NCBI GenBank assembly: GCA_026397715.1
Contig: JAPLUN010000421.1
Span: forward strand, 1-55,916
Source of the DNA: Verrucomicrobiota bacterium
GTDB lineage: Bacteria > Verrucomicrobiota > Verrucomicrobiia > Verrucomicrobiales > Verrucomicrobiaceae
Direction of reading: 5' to 3'
Length of the DNA stretch: 55,916 bases
The notes beneath the pieces are model-generated. The model was not told the DNA's origin. It saw only the letters and a program-made list of their open reading frames with translations, and did not search any database. How positions within the stretch are numbered: the stretch's first letter is position 1; every line of letters begins with the position of its first letter. A program made the translations under genes and the position numbers. Of this stretch, positions 45,932-53,803 are shown piece after piece.

Positions 45932-46037
45932 GAAGACTCTGTTAAGGGCGATGGACATGGTCCGCCGGTCTGAGGTGATTAGGCAGCGCTGATCGACAGA
46001 CAGGAGTGTCTATCGTACTTCAATCCATCTGCGCAGG
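45932..46037 (+). repeat. dispersed palindrome-containing repeat, copy A
   Basis: About 106 bases similar to 53999-54106, starting GAAGACTCTG and ending CTGCGCAGG. The core is GACAGAC-AGGAGT-GTCTATC (45995-46014), a hairpin with one mismatch. The same orientation in both copies and the intergenic position suggest a mobile or once-mobile non-autonomous element. Confidence 0.6.
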
Positions 46038-46211
46038 CACAGTCGTGGATGACATTCTGGTTAATTTATTTTAAAATGCTCCAGAGGCGGTGGAAGTTAT
46101 TGAGAGCGCGGGTTAGCGCCTCGATGCCGTATGAGATGACCGATATGATTGGCAGCTTGCCCCTAGCAGTTTGAGCGTGACAAGTCGTCCGCTGGGTTAT
46201 TCTCTTGGAGA

Positions 46212-46988
46212 ATGAAATGGGCTCCCTTGATACTGCTGGTTGGTTTGGGCATGGTGGCGGATTGCGCGTGGGGAGGAGAGACGGTGGTGAACTCTTTGGG
46301 GATGAAGTTTGTGGAGGTGCCTGGATCGAGGGTTTTGATGTGCATCCATGAAACGCGGAAGGGCGATTATGCGGCCTATGCGAAGGAGAGTCCGAAGATC
46401 GACATGTCGTGGAAGAAGATCGAGGCCTATGGGGTGCCGGTGAGCGAGGGGGATGATCACCCCGTGGTGAATGTGAACTGGGAGGATGCGGTGGCGTTTT
46501 GTGAATGGCTGAGCAAGAAAGAGGGCAAGGTGTATCGGCTGCCGACGGATCGGGAGTGGAGTTATGCGGTGGGCATCGGGACGAAGGAGGAAAAGGGACT
46601 GACTCCGGAGAAGCTGGATGCGAAGCTGAAGGAGTTTTATCCCTGGGGCAAAACATGGCCGCCGCCGACAGGTGTGGCCAATCTGGCCGACACGGCCGGG
46701 GCGTCGAAGATTCCGGGACTGGCCGTGGTTCCGGGATACACGGACGGTGTTGTGACGACGGCGCCGGTGATGAGTTTTAAGCCGAACAAACTAGGCCTCT
46801 ATGATCTGAGCGGCAACGTGTGGGAATGGTGTGAGGATTGGTATAACAAACTGCGCAAGGAGAGAGTGCTGCGCGGCGGATCGTGGGGCTATGATCCGCT
46901 GAGCCTGCTGTCATCTGACCGGCTGTACAACGCGCCGAACACGCGGGATATGTATCGGGGATTCCGGTGTGTGTTGGTGAGGCCGTGA
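46212..46988 (+). CDS. exported FGE/SUMF1-fold protein lacking catalytic cysteines
   Basis: A 258-residue exported protein (signal MKWAPLILLVGLGMVADCAWG). The SUMF1 fold is clear: NSLGMKFVEVPGS, HPVVNVNWEDAVAFCEWLSKKEGKVYRLPTDREWSYAVG, GLYDLSGNVWEWCEDW, RVLRGGSWGYD and YRGFRCVL. True formylglycine-generating enzymes have two copper-binding Cys just after RGGS; here this stretch reads GYDPLSLLSSDRLYN with none. It is therefore probably a ligand-binding or other-function relative, not the maturase for the local sulfatases. Confidence 0.85.
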   Translation: MKWAPLILLVGLGMVADCAWGGETVVNSLGMKFVEVPGSRVLMCIHETRKGDYAAYAKESPKIDMSWKKIEAYGVPVSEGDDHPVVNVNWEDAVAFCEWLSKKEGKVYRLPTDREWSYAVGIGTKEEKGLTPEKLDAKLKEFYPWGKTWPPPTGVANLADTAGASKIPGLAVVPGYTDGVVTTAPVMSFKPNKLGLYDLSGNVWEWCEDWYNKLRKERVLRGGSWGYDPLSLLSSDRLYNAPNTRDMYRGFRCVLVRP

Positions 46989-47079
46989 TTTGCTGCGGCC
47001 CCTATGACAAGGGGTTGGAGTCTTGCTTCTTCAGTGAATTTCATCTGGCATCGCAGCAGGGCAGGGTTAGTTTCATTTT

Positions 47080-47346
47080 ATGCAAGCTGTGACGCTCACT
47101 CTGTCTGCCGAGTCTCTGGTCGGTGTACGCATTCCGCCGCGTGATTTGGAGCGGGAACTGCGCTGCCGCCTCGCGATGGCGTTGTTCTCAGACGGCATCT
47201 TGTCCGGTGCGGCGGCGTGCCGGATGGCGGGCTTGGAGAAGGCGGAGTTTCAGCATCTGCTGGGTGTGCGCGGCATCACCCAGCCCCTGGCAGAGCAGGA
47301 TCTGGAGCAGGACCTCAGCAACTTTGCCGCATGGAAAGCGCGCTGA
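47080..47346 (+). CDS. UPF0175-family antitoxin
   Basis: An 88-residue protein with the UPF0175 pattern: VRIPPRDLERELRCRLAMALFSDGILSGAAACRMAGLEKAEFQHLLGVRGI. Members are DNA-binding antitoxins paired with DUF3368 PIN toxins. The toxin ATG lies inside its last codons (16-base overlap), as expected for a coupled pair. Confidence 0.85.
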   Translation: MQAVTLTLSAESLVGVRIPPRDLERELRCRLAMALFSDGILSGAAACRMAGLEKAEFQHLLGVRGITQPLAEQDLEQDLSNFAAWKAR

Positions 47347-47828
47347 TCATCTCCAACACCACGCCGCTGATTAACTTCGCGGAGATCGGGCGCATGGATG
47401 TGCTGGAGGCTTTGTTTGGTGCAATCACCATCCCGCCAGCTGTCGCGGATGAACTCAGAGCCAAGGCGGGCCTCTTCCCAGCGGCAGCCTTGGTCCCTGC
47501 GCAGGCCGGGATCAGTCTCAAGGCTCCTGAAGACCGGCTGCTGGTCAGCGGGTTTGCGGGGCGGGTTCATGCGGGGGAGGCCGAATGCCTCGCTCTCGCC
47601 ATGGAGCATCCCGGTTCTTTTCTGCTGTTGGACGATCTCGCTGCGCGCGAACTCGCCAGTTCCAATCAACTGCTCTTCACTGGCACGCTGGGCTGCTTGG
47701 TGCAGGCGCGGCGGCAAGGGATCGTCCCTGCCATCCGGCCGCTGCTGGAGGAACTGCGCTTCAAGGCACGCTTCTGGATTTCAGATGCGCTGGCGGCGCG
47801 CGTCCTGCACGACGCGGGAGAAGGTTGA
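47331..47828 (+). CDS. DUF3368 PIN-domain toxin
   Basis: A 165-residue VapC-like nuclease. IISNTTPLINFAEIGRMDVLEALFG is the DUF3368 N-terminus (Asn at the usual Asp is normal for this family). VHAGEAECLALAME and FLLLDDLAARELA hold the acidic cluster. It presumably cleaves RNA and is held by the UPF0175 protein. The start at 47331 is chosen; a longer frame upstream only repeats antitoxin DNA. Confidence 0.85.
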   Translation: MESALIISNTTPLINFAEIGRMDVLEALFGAITIPPAVADELRAKAGLFPAAALVPAQAGISLKAPEDRLLVSGFAGRVHAGEAECLALAMEHPGSFLLLDDLAARELASSNQLLFTGTLGCLVQARRQGIVPAIRPLLEELRFKARFWISDALAARVLHDAGEG

Positions 47829-48018
47829 TCTGGCTGAGCGTGGTGGGCTGGGTGTCACGGTTGCGTTTTGCCTGACGACGTGTGCCTGCAGGTCACGCGC
47901 CAGATGTGGCCGATCAAAGGCAAAGTAAGTTATTGATAGAGTGTGGTTTGCGCCTGGCTATCGCATAAAATGCCCGGAATCTTATCTTTGGTTGGAACGG
48001 GTGACTGGTTGGGCGGGG

Positions 48019-48042
48019 AAGTAGCGCAAGCCTCCGGCTTGC
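48019..48042 (+). repeat. solitary REP-like hairpin
   Basis: AAGTAGC followed by a perfect 7-pair stem GCAAGCC-TCC-GGCTTGC (48026-48042). The GTAG tetranucleotide, 3-base loop and stem length match the arms of the BIME at 29594, with different stem sequence. Confidence 0.55.
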
Positions 48043-48362
48043 CGGGCTGGTGGGACTAGCAGCACGAGGCGCTTCCTTCGTTCTCCGCAGCAAGCTCACG
48101 CGCCGAAGATGGACTTACGAACCGGTGCCAATGCATTAAAAACAAGATAGATACCTCTAGTCCATTCATATAATGCCTGGCATTTTATTCACACTAACAT
48201 CAACTAAGCCTTGGGAGGCAGAGGGAGTATGCCGCAGGACATGGGAGCGGAGGCGGGCACAGAACACTCTCAAACCGCTATTATCCTGATATGGCATTGC
48301 GACACGAAGAAAAGGTAAGCAGCAGGCAAGGGGCAAAGCGCTCTAAACATCCCGACGCCTAA

Positions 48363-48393
48363 AACCGCCCTTTCTGCGCAATTGCGGGCGGTT
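48363..48393 (-). terminator. putative intrinsic terminator for the 48469 gene
   Basis: AACCGCCC and GGGCGGTT form a perfect 8-pair stem around a 15-base loop. On the minus strand the stem is followed by TTTT. It lies 75 bases past the stop of the membrane-protein gene. Confidence 0.5.
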
Positions 48394-48468
48394 CAGCGTG
48401 ACAGCCGAAACCTTTGCCTGCATCCGTTTTGTTCGGCCCCTTGTCACGGTTCCATATTTCGCGGGTCT

Positions 48469-48786
48469 TCATCGACTCTTTCTTGAGGCGAGCATCCAAA
48501 TGCCGAAGATGGTTGCAGGCAGTCCTGCCGAAAGTGCAAAGTAGTGTTCTGCAGACGCTCCCATAAATCTATTCATACCGATGAAAGCGTAAACTGCGAG
48601 AAATACGCCAAGCGCTGTGACAATTGCTCCAACTGGCGTTCGAGAGTCGCCCCGGACCTTGCGATTCACAATGAACAAAATAATAGAGATAACGATAGCA
48701 GGAACAGCGAAATCTGGCGCTTGTGGAGCGCCGACGGCCAAGATTATGGAGGAATGCATATGTGTTATGGATAACAGCAGGATCAT
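48469..48786 (-). CDS. small polytopic membrane protein
   Basis: A 105-residue protein with about four hydrophobic segments (LLSITHMHSSIILAVGA, FAVPAIVISIILFIV, GAIVTALGVFLAVYAFIGM, ALSAGLPATIFGIWML). A basic loop (NRKVRGDSR) lies between the second and third. The family is unknown. The frame is open 52 codons further upstream, but that part is not membrane-like, so the Met at 48786 is chosen; a later Met is possible. AT-richer than the backbone, suggesting acquired DNA. Confidence 0.5.
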   Translation of the reverse strand: MILLLSITHMHSSIILAVGAPQAPDFAVPAIVISIILFIVNRKVRGDSRTPVGAIVTALGVFLAVYAFIGMNRFMGASAEHYFALSAGLPATIFGIWMLASRKSR

Positions 48787-49136
48787 CAACAAAATCGTTG
48801 GGTTTGTCCCAACGCCTTTATAGACGACGGATTTGTTATCATTTTGCGAAAAGCTAAGAAAATGTCGATTAGCAAGCAAGAGCTTTCTTGAGAAGCAACT
48901 TGTCGGCCATCCCTCACCAAACTCCCACCAAAAGAGGATCATCCAGCATTTGCAGCCGTTTTGACGCGTCTAGCGCCGTCACCATCGTCACAAGCCGCCA
49001 ATGCCGCTTCACGCTTTCCTAACTGCCCCCGAATACGCGCCAAAGACCAGCAGACAGAAACACTGACTGGCAAGATGCCCTAAGAGCAAACCGCGATAGA
49101 TCTTGCGTGGGAATGATCCAGTTGCAGGGTGACTAC
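48787..49136. other. intergenic region, nothing recognised
   Basis: Separates divergent genes. It holds presumably their promoters, but I see no clear -35/-10 pair, repeat or RNA. Confidence 0.4.
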
Positions 49137-49883
49137 ATGAAAACGGCGGCTTTCATTTTCCTCTGCATTGCCTCATCGGCGCTGGCTCAAGTCGGCGCGA
49201 CCATTGAAGCTATCGCCGTGCGCAACAGCGGAGGGAGTGAAGTGATCTATGCTCATTGCAAGGCGATCAAGATTGAGCCTGACGGTGTGCGAATCACGCA
49301 TGACGGCGGATTTGCCAAGGTGCCGCTGCAATTCTTACCCGAAGCATGGAAAGCTGTTATCCCTGTGGATGAATCCGCCATCAAAGAGTTTCAAGAAAAG
49401 CAGAAGCTGGATGCTGCCAAGTATGCAGAATGGGCGAACGAAGAACGCCGCAAATTGGAAGAAAAGGAAGCCGCAAAAAAGCAGTCAGCGGCTAAGGGAA
49501 GCACTTCAAAAAGACCCGCTGTTTCAAGGAACGGCTGGGTTGATCCTGCATTGAAGGATAAGGGAGCGGAAGTGTTGATGGTAGAGGTGATGAATGTTTT
49601 GCCCGATGGCATCCTTGCCAATGTGCTGGAGGAGAAACAGACAGTTTCAGCCAGTGGTATGGCATCAGTGGGCGGTGGAGGCGGCGTTTCCGGCAGTGTT
49701 TATTATGGCCTTAGCGGCAAGTCCGTCATGCTTAAAGGCGCTCTGCCAAAAGGTCTCATAGATGGCGACCGGTTCAAGGTGCAGGCATTGAGGGCCGGAA
49801 CTTATGCGTACACCGCAGTCAATGGCGCAAGTCGAACTGTCGCAGCTTACGACGCGCTTCATCATGATCGTTCTAAGCCCTGA
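49137..49883 (+). CDS. exported coiled-coil protein of unknown function
   Basis: A 248-residue exported protein (signal MKTAAFIFLCIASSALA). A small beta domain (VIYAHCKAIKIEPDGVRITHDGGFAKVPLQFLP) is followed by a charged helix rich in Glu and Lys (about 85-130). The last domain contains a Gly-rich loop (SVGGGGGVSGSVYYG). The first part resembles domains found in many Verrucomicrobial secreted proteins in which a translated text-like motif GVRITHDGG precedes KVPLxxLP. Function unknown. The Met at 49137 is chosen for the signal peptide. Confidence 0.65.
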   Translation: MKTAAFIFLCIASSALAQVGATIEAIAVRNSGGSEVIYAHCKAIKIEPDGVRITHDGGFAKVPLQFLPEAWKAVIPVDESAIKEFQEKQKLDAAKYAEWANEERRKLEEKEAAKKQSAAKGSTSKRPAVSRNGWVDPALKDKGAEVLMVEVMNVLPDGILANVLEEKQTVSASGMASVGGGGGVSGSVYYGLSGKSVMLKGALPKGLIDGDRFKVQALRAGTYAYTAVNGASRTVAAYDALHHDRSKP

Positions 49884-50070
49884 TAAGTTCAGCATGGATG
49901 GTCACAATGCTAGCAGCATTGAACGCCGCAAAAGGGGCAAAGCGTGGCTTGTGGAGCGATCCCGTGCCCGTGCCGTCGGGGGAGTGGCGAGCGAGGGCCA
50001 AGCATAGCAACGAAGCTCATTAAATGGTGACCAATCAGGGTTGCCACCATTTCCAACCAAATGGACGTGT

Positions 50071-50988
50071 CTAGTCAGGTCCTATGCTCAGCCCGGGTGC
50101 ATGATAATGGGAATTTTTGGCTTTTGCCTGTTTCAGTTCCTCCCATGGTAAATGAAAATCAAACTCGAAAGGTTTGGTGTCTCTGGAGTAAATTTTGAGT
50201 TTAAACTGAACGGCAAAATCCTTTGGATATTCCCTTCCGCCCACAAGTTGGTAGCCAGCTACTCGTAGTGAAATGACACGTTCTGGATGTACAGAACTGT
50301 TTGAGGCCACTGCATTGTGAGCCAGAGTCTTCCAAATTTCATTCTCTTGAAGAAAGCCGCCGCCATTGATGGTGATGAGCAAATCCTTGGCGGTTGCTGT
50401 ACCCACATTCTTTATCTGCACATTAATTGCCGCTCCCAATCCATGATCTCCTGAGGTGAGGGAGTATGCTGTTGCGCTTGCCACCGCTTCATAAATCGCT
50501 CCCAGAGCCGGTTGAAATAACCTCTTTAGCTCAGTGTAGCCACATTCATGGCTGCCATCTTGGCACCGCATAAAGAACTGCTTCTGTGGCCAAATCGACT
50601 GATGAGGCGCAAAACGACTGGCAGGGATAAAACACACGACAAAGCCCTCCTGCGATTGCGCCTCCTTCACTGCTCTAATGTCAATTCCGTGGACATGTGG
50701 AATTGCCGCGCCATTCACCCACTCAGTCAATTTTACGGCCAGAACATCCGCGTCCTTCGCAAGTGAGGTGCGCTCAGCGAACTTATTTGGAGCGTCTATG
50801 CCCCATATCAGAACGCCGCCACTGGCATTCGCAAAGGCACCAATCGCTTTTGACCATATGGCCCTTAGCTCTTCCAACTTTTGCGACCGCAACGCTCCTT
50901 CGACGTGTGTCGCATGATAAGCTCCTTTGAATTCTCTCCATTCGTTTTCATCAGCCTGCGTGGAAATAAGCTCTTGAAGCTTTTGCAT
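50071..50988 (-). CDS. AlbA_2 (Schlafen-type) DNA-binding domain protein
   Basis: A 305-residue cytosolic protein. ENEWREFKGAYH, then KAIGAFANASGGVLIWGIDAP and GFVVCFIPASRFAPHQS, give the AlbA_2 domain (about 10-160). This domain is found in transcription regulators and in defence-associated proteins. The second half (170-305) is beta-rich (LGAAINVQIKNVGTATAKDLLITI) and resembles an immunoglobulin-like fold; this fusion is not one I recognise. No helicase or winged helix follows. The start could also be 51054. Low GC and orphan surroundings suggest acquisition. Confidence 0.72.
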   Translation of the reverse strand: MQKLQELISTQADENEWREFKGAYHATHVEGALRSQKLEELRAIWSKAIGAFANASGGVLIWGIDAPNKFAERTSLAKDADVLAVKLTEWVNGAAIPHVHGIDIRAVKEAQSQEGFVVCFIPASRFAPHQSIWPQKQFFMRCQDGSHECGYTELKRLFQPALGAIYEAVASATAYSLTSGDHGLGAAINVQIKNVGTATAKDLLITINGGGFLQENEIWKTLAHNAVASNSSVHPERVISLRVAGYQLVGGREYPKDFAVQFKLKIYSRDTKPFEFDFHLPWEELKQAKAKNSHYHAPGLSIGPD

Positions 50989-51225
50989 GCTTTGACCGTG
51001 ATCGACAAAAATTCCTTCGAAGAAGACTTTCGCGTTGGAGGAGGTCGTTATCATCAGAAGCCAGCCTGCGCGGCGACAGACCTTTGACAATGTGATTCAC
51101 GACAGATTAAATGGTCAAGACGGAGGGTGCCGCCCGCGATGCCTTGGGCGTGTAGAGCGAGGGCAAAGGCCAAATGACGATCACCATGATCTTGCCAAGG
51201 TTGTTTGTGTACCCACACTAGGGAC

Positions 51226-51765
51226 ATGACAAAACGTATTCTCGCACTCCTGCTTGCTTGTTTGGTACTGGGTGGCTCATACTCTTTCATGCAAAGCTGG
51301 CCTGGAATACGGGTCAAGGCTGAAATGGGTGATGCCAAAGCGCAACTTCGCTTGGGCTTCCGCTACGAGGAGGGCGAAGGTGTCCAAAAAAATATGTTCG
51401 AGGCCGTGAAGTGGTGCCGCATGGCGGCAGAACGCGGCTATGCCCGAGCACAAATTTATCTGGGAATTCGCTACCATGTAGGTTCAGGCATGGCACGTGA
51501 TGATGCTGAGGCTTTGAACTGGCTTCGCAAACCAGCAGAACATGGTGATGCTGAGGGGCAGCGTGTTATGGGTATGATTTACAAAGACGGTGAAGGCGTG
51601 CCAAGAGACGCTGTAGAGGCATACAAGTGGCTCAATCTATCAGCAGCCCAGGAGGATGATTTTGCTATTAGCCAACGTAATGAATTAGAGAGAACCATGA
51701 CCTCAGAGCAAGTCGAAGCCGCTCAGAAACTCTCGCGCGAGTGGAGGCCAAAGCCGATGCAGTGA
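51226..51765 (+). CDS. exported short Sel1-repeat protein
   Basis: A 179-residue protein with an N-terminal hydrophobic segment (ILALLLACLVLGGSYSFM), three to four Sel1 repeats (AQLRLGFRYEEGEGVQKNMFEAVKWCRMAAERG and so on), and the end cap NELERTMTSEQVEAAQKLSREWRP. The end cap is shared with the larger Sel1 protein at 39380, so the two are paralogues of different length. Likely a protein-binding scaffold. Confidence 0.82.
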   Translation: MTKRILALLLACLVLGGSYSFMQSWPGIRVKAEMGDAKAQLRLGFRYEEGEGVQKNMFEAVKWCRMAAERGYARAQIYLGIRYHVGSGMARDDAEALNWLRKPAEHGDAEGQRVMGMIYKDGEGVPRDAVEAYKWLNLSAAQEDDFAISQRNELERTMTSEQVEAAQKLSREWRPKPMQ

Positions 51766-52133
51766 CCACGGAACTTGTGGGCCGATTCCAAGGCCGTGCC
51801 GACGTGGAGCGGCGAGCGAAAGCGAAGGTCAATGAGCAGATCAAAGCCCTGCTGAAGTGCCTTGGAACGAAGCCTGTGAGCGCGCTGGAATGCCTGAAGA
51901 AGCGGGACTCCGGATACAGCGGCCTGCGGCGCAATGGCGAAGCAGACGCTGCTGGTACCTGGCGACGTGTGAAGGAGCACTGGGTTTGCTGCCCGGATGG
52001 CTTGCCAGAACCCAGGGGAGCACTCGCTAAAGCTCGGCACCCCTGGGCTGAAATACGGAAGGCCGTTGGCCTTCAAGACAAAGAAGCCAGTCTATTATGC
52101 AATCCTCAATGGTGGCTGTGCTGGGTGTGCAAC
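51766..52133. other. relic and repeat region
   Basis: The plus-strand frame beginning inside the Sel1 gene at 51741 runs through ALLKCLGTKPVSALECLKKRDSG (51838-51912), a degraded partner of the relic at 43445-43729. It then passes into the structured repeat at 51975. No functional gene is expected here. Confidence 0.45.
51975..52077. repeat. structured dispersed repeat, copy 2 of 2
   Basis: Partner of 44567-44670. The 3' hairpin here is GAAGGCC-GTT-GGCCTTC (52058-52074): same loop and stem length but several different base pairs. The sequence between (AGCACTCGC, AGCTCGGCA, CCCTGGGCT) is nearly unchanged. Confidence 0.65.
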
Positions 52134-52703
52134 TCATGCCGGGAAGAGGCTGGCAAACTCCCATGCAGAAGAAAATGACAACCGATGGATGCCCTGAAGG
52201 CCGACGGTGGTGGTGAGGCGGCTTTCAGCGACGCCACTGACGGGCCAGTCGGCCTTGTTGAAACGGTAGGTCAGCCGCGTCAGCATTTCGGGCGGAAGGA
52301 CGGTGTCGAGGCTGAACGGGGTGGATCTCTCTGCCAGCAGGACATGATCTGACCCGGTCCAGTTTAAGGCGCGAAGCCAAGGGTGTGACTCGACACCCTT
52401 GTCGAGGGTCTCGAAAGCGCGTGGCGCATGACTCTCGGGAGGATAGAGATGGGGATGAGCCGCGATGAAGTCATCCACCGTCACAATCGCCCTGACCCGT
52501 ACCTGCGAGAGAATGTGAAGGGCACCGTCTCGAACGGAAACTGGATACACGATTTCTCCGGCCTTCACGCCGGCTTTGATGAAACTGGGCTGGGTGGTGT
52601 GAGGGCCGCCAAAGAGGAAGTCGATGGGCCTGCCGATGAGGCCGTGCTTTTTGGCGATCCTGACCCGGTCGCTGTTCCAAAGCACTGTGTAGGCATTGCT
52701 CAT
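52134..52703 (-). CDS. conserved-looking protein of unknown function
   Basis: A 189-residue cytosolic protein starting MSNAYTVLWNSDRVRIAKKHG. GRPIDFLFGGPHTTQPSFIKAGVKAGEIVYPVSVRDGALHILSQVRV reads like a beta-barrel with some similarity in layout to ASCH/EVE RNA-binding domains, but this is weak. The gene stands alone on the minus strand between the relic region and the tRNA-Cys pseudogene. Codon use looks genuine. Confidence 0.55.
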   Translation of the reverse strand: MSNAYTVLWNSDRVRIAKKHGLIGRPIDFLFGGPHTTQPSFIKAGVKAGEIVYPVSVRDGALHILSQVRVRAIVTVDDFIAAHPHLYPPESHAPRAFETLDKGVESHPWLRALNWTGSDHVLLAERSTPFSLDTVLPPEMLTRLTYRFNKADWPVSGVAESRLTTTVGLQGIHRLSFSSAWEFASLFPA

Positions 52704-52761
52704 AACAGATCCTATGGGGAGCACGGTGAGGTTCTGGATGCAACTCCGGGGGGTAGAAAGT

Positions 52762-52836
52762 TGGAGGGAAGGGCGGGAATGGAACTGGTGCCTACCGGTT
52801 TTGCAGACCTTTGCACTACCCCTTTGCTACCCCGCC
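52762..52836 (-). pseudogene. tRNA-Cys pseudogene
   Basis: Aligns over all 75 bases, without gaps, to the tRNA-Cys at 53683-53757, with roughly fifteen differences. The anticodon loop CTGCAAAA and CCA end are kept, but the T-stem (ACCAG opposite CCCGC) no longer pairs and the acceptor stem has a mismatch. Similarity continues about 30 bases 5' of the gene, but the -35 box is lost. Confidence 0.85.
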
Positions 52837-52941
52837 ATGCTCGAAAGCGGCGGGATGGGCGTGGGTGGAGAGATCTGATGAGGGTGGGCCTGCCCTGACT
52901 TGGTTCTTGCCGCGTTTCCCGGATTCGAGTATTCTCCAAGC

Positions 52942-53208
52942 ATGAGCGTCGCCACTCTTCAGCAATTTGGCCAGAGCCTGCCTTCGTGGCTGGCCTTGGT
53001 GCAGCGGGGTGAAACGGTGGCCATCATGGACGGTGGGCTGGAGGTGGCGCGGCTGGTGCCGCCGGAAGGAGCCCACGCCAAGCCTGCGCCTGCAAGCGCA
53101 CCTGTGCAGTGGCCGGACTTTGCCGCGCGCCGCAGAGCCGTCTTTGGCGATGCTGTGCTTCCTGCTGGCATGGCCCAAGCCTTGGTGGATGAAGACCGCG
53201 GTGCATGA
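52942..53208 (+). CDS. Phd/YefM-like antitoxin
   Basis: An 88-residue protein: MSVATLQQFGQSLPSWLALVQRGETVAIMDGGLEVARLVP is the prevent-host-death fold. The C-terminal tail (WPDFAARRRAVFGDAVLP) is the toxin-binding region typical for VapC partners. Its stop overlaps the toxin start by four bases. Confidence 0.85.
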   Translation: MSVATLQQFGQSLPSWLALVQRGETVAIMDGGLEVARLVPPEGAHAKPAPASAPVQWPDFAARRRAVFGDAVLPAGMAQALVDEDRGA

Positions 53209-53639
53209 GTGCCACGGCTGACAGCAGCCTCATTGTGGCGCTATACCTCGCGGAGGGGGATTCCGCCCGTGCTGATGCCGCCTGCGCTTCCCTGCCTCCG
53301 CCCATTCTTCTTACCGACTGGCATCGGGTGGAGATCGCCAATGCGTTTCAGCGTGCGGTGAAGAATGCCCGCATCACCGATGCGCAGGCCGCGCAACTCT
53401 GGCAGGACTTCACCACCGACATTGCGGCAGGTCGTTTTGAGATCATCGCCCTGGACCATGCCGCCGTGCTGGCTCGCACGCTGGTGCTGACGCAGAAGCA
53501 CACGGCGACGACAGGCACACGCAGCCTTGATTTGATCCACATTGCCACGGCACTCGAAATCGGAGCGGTTGAGTTTCTGAGCTTCGATCATCGTCAACGG
53601 CAGGCCGCAAGTGCGGAGGGGTTGATGGTGACGCCCTGA
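53205..53639 (+). CDS. VapC-type PIN-domain toxin
   Basis: A 144-residue ribonuclease-type toxin. Asp6 in ATADSSLIVALYL, Glu in HRVEIANAF, Asp in RSLDLIHIATALEIG and Asp in FLSFDHRQ form the four-acid PIN centre, so it should be active. The module lies between a tRNA-Cys gene and its pseudogene copy. Confidence 0.88.
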   Translation: MSATADSSLIVALYLAEGDSARADAACASLPPPILLTDWHRVEIANAFQRAVKNARITDAQAAQLWQDFTTDIAAGRFEIIALDHAAVLARTLVLTQKHTATTGTRSLDLIHIATALEIGAVEFLSFDHRQRQAASAEGLMVTP

Positions 53640-53682
53640 AATCAAACGACTGCATCAGGGCTGAACCCTTGTCAGGGTGGAG

Positions 53683-53757
53683 TGGAGGCGAGGGCGGGAA
53701 TTGAACCCGCGCATACCGGTTTTGCAGACCAGTGCATTACCACTTTGCTACCTCGCC
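53683..53757 (-). tRNA. tRNA-Cys (GCA)
   Basis: Acceptor GGCGAGG (from 53757) pairs with CCTCGCC. The anticodon loop contains GCA, the T-arm is GCGGG-TTCAATT-CCCGC, the discriminator is U and the CCA end is encoded. All stems pair. U73 and the GCA anticodon are the known cysteine identity elements. Confidence 0.96.
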
Positions 53758-53775
53758 ATGCTCGAAAGCGGCGGG

Positions 53776-53803
53776 AGGGTAGTGGGTGGCAGCGAGTTGT
53801 CAA
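53776..53803 (-). promoter_or_regulatory. promoter of tRNA-Cys
   Basis: TTGACA (53803-53798) and TACCCT (53781-53776) are separated by 16 bases. The expected start of transcription is about 12 bases upstream of the tRNA. The duplicated copy at 52762 lacks the -35 box. Confidence 0.6.

Larger units (their letters stand above)
45548..46211. other. gene-free, repeat-rich intergenic region
   Basis: No convincing gene in about 660 bases. It holds two dispersed repeats (45787-45836 and 45932-46037) and, at the right end, the promoter region of the FGE-like gene with a GGAG ribosome site just before its ATG. The base composition shifts from GC-rich to AT-rich around 46040. Confidence 0.5.
47829..48468. 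other. gene-free region with REP hairpin and terminator
   Basis: About 640 bases with no convincing gene. It contains the REP-like hairpin at 48019, the terminator-like hairpin at 48363 and an AATGCCTGGCATTTTATTC motif near 48173. Related TGCCTGGCA motifs occur near 43444 and 41450. The rest shows nothing recognisable. Confidence 0.45.

Noticed and set aside
46212..46988. Annotation as sulfatase-maturing formylglycine-generating enzyme
   Set aside because: The catalytic cysteine pair is missing, so only the fold is claimed.
43431..48195. CRISPR array suggested by recurring TGCCTGGCA motifs
   Set aside because: The motifs are irregularly spaced over kilobases, vary in sequence and have no spacers of constant length; no cas genes.
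48340..48400. Integron attC-like site around the GGGCGG hairpin
   Set aside because: The conserved outer attC boxes are not present; a transcription terminator explains the hairpin better.
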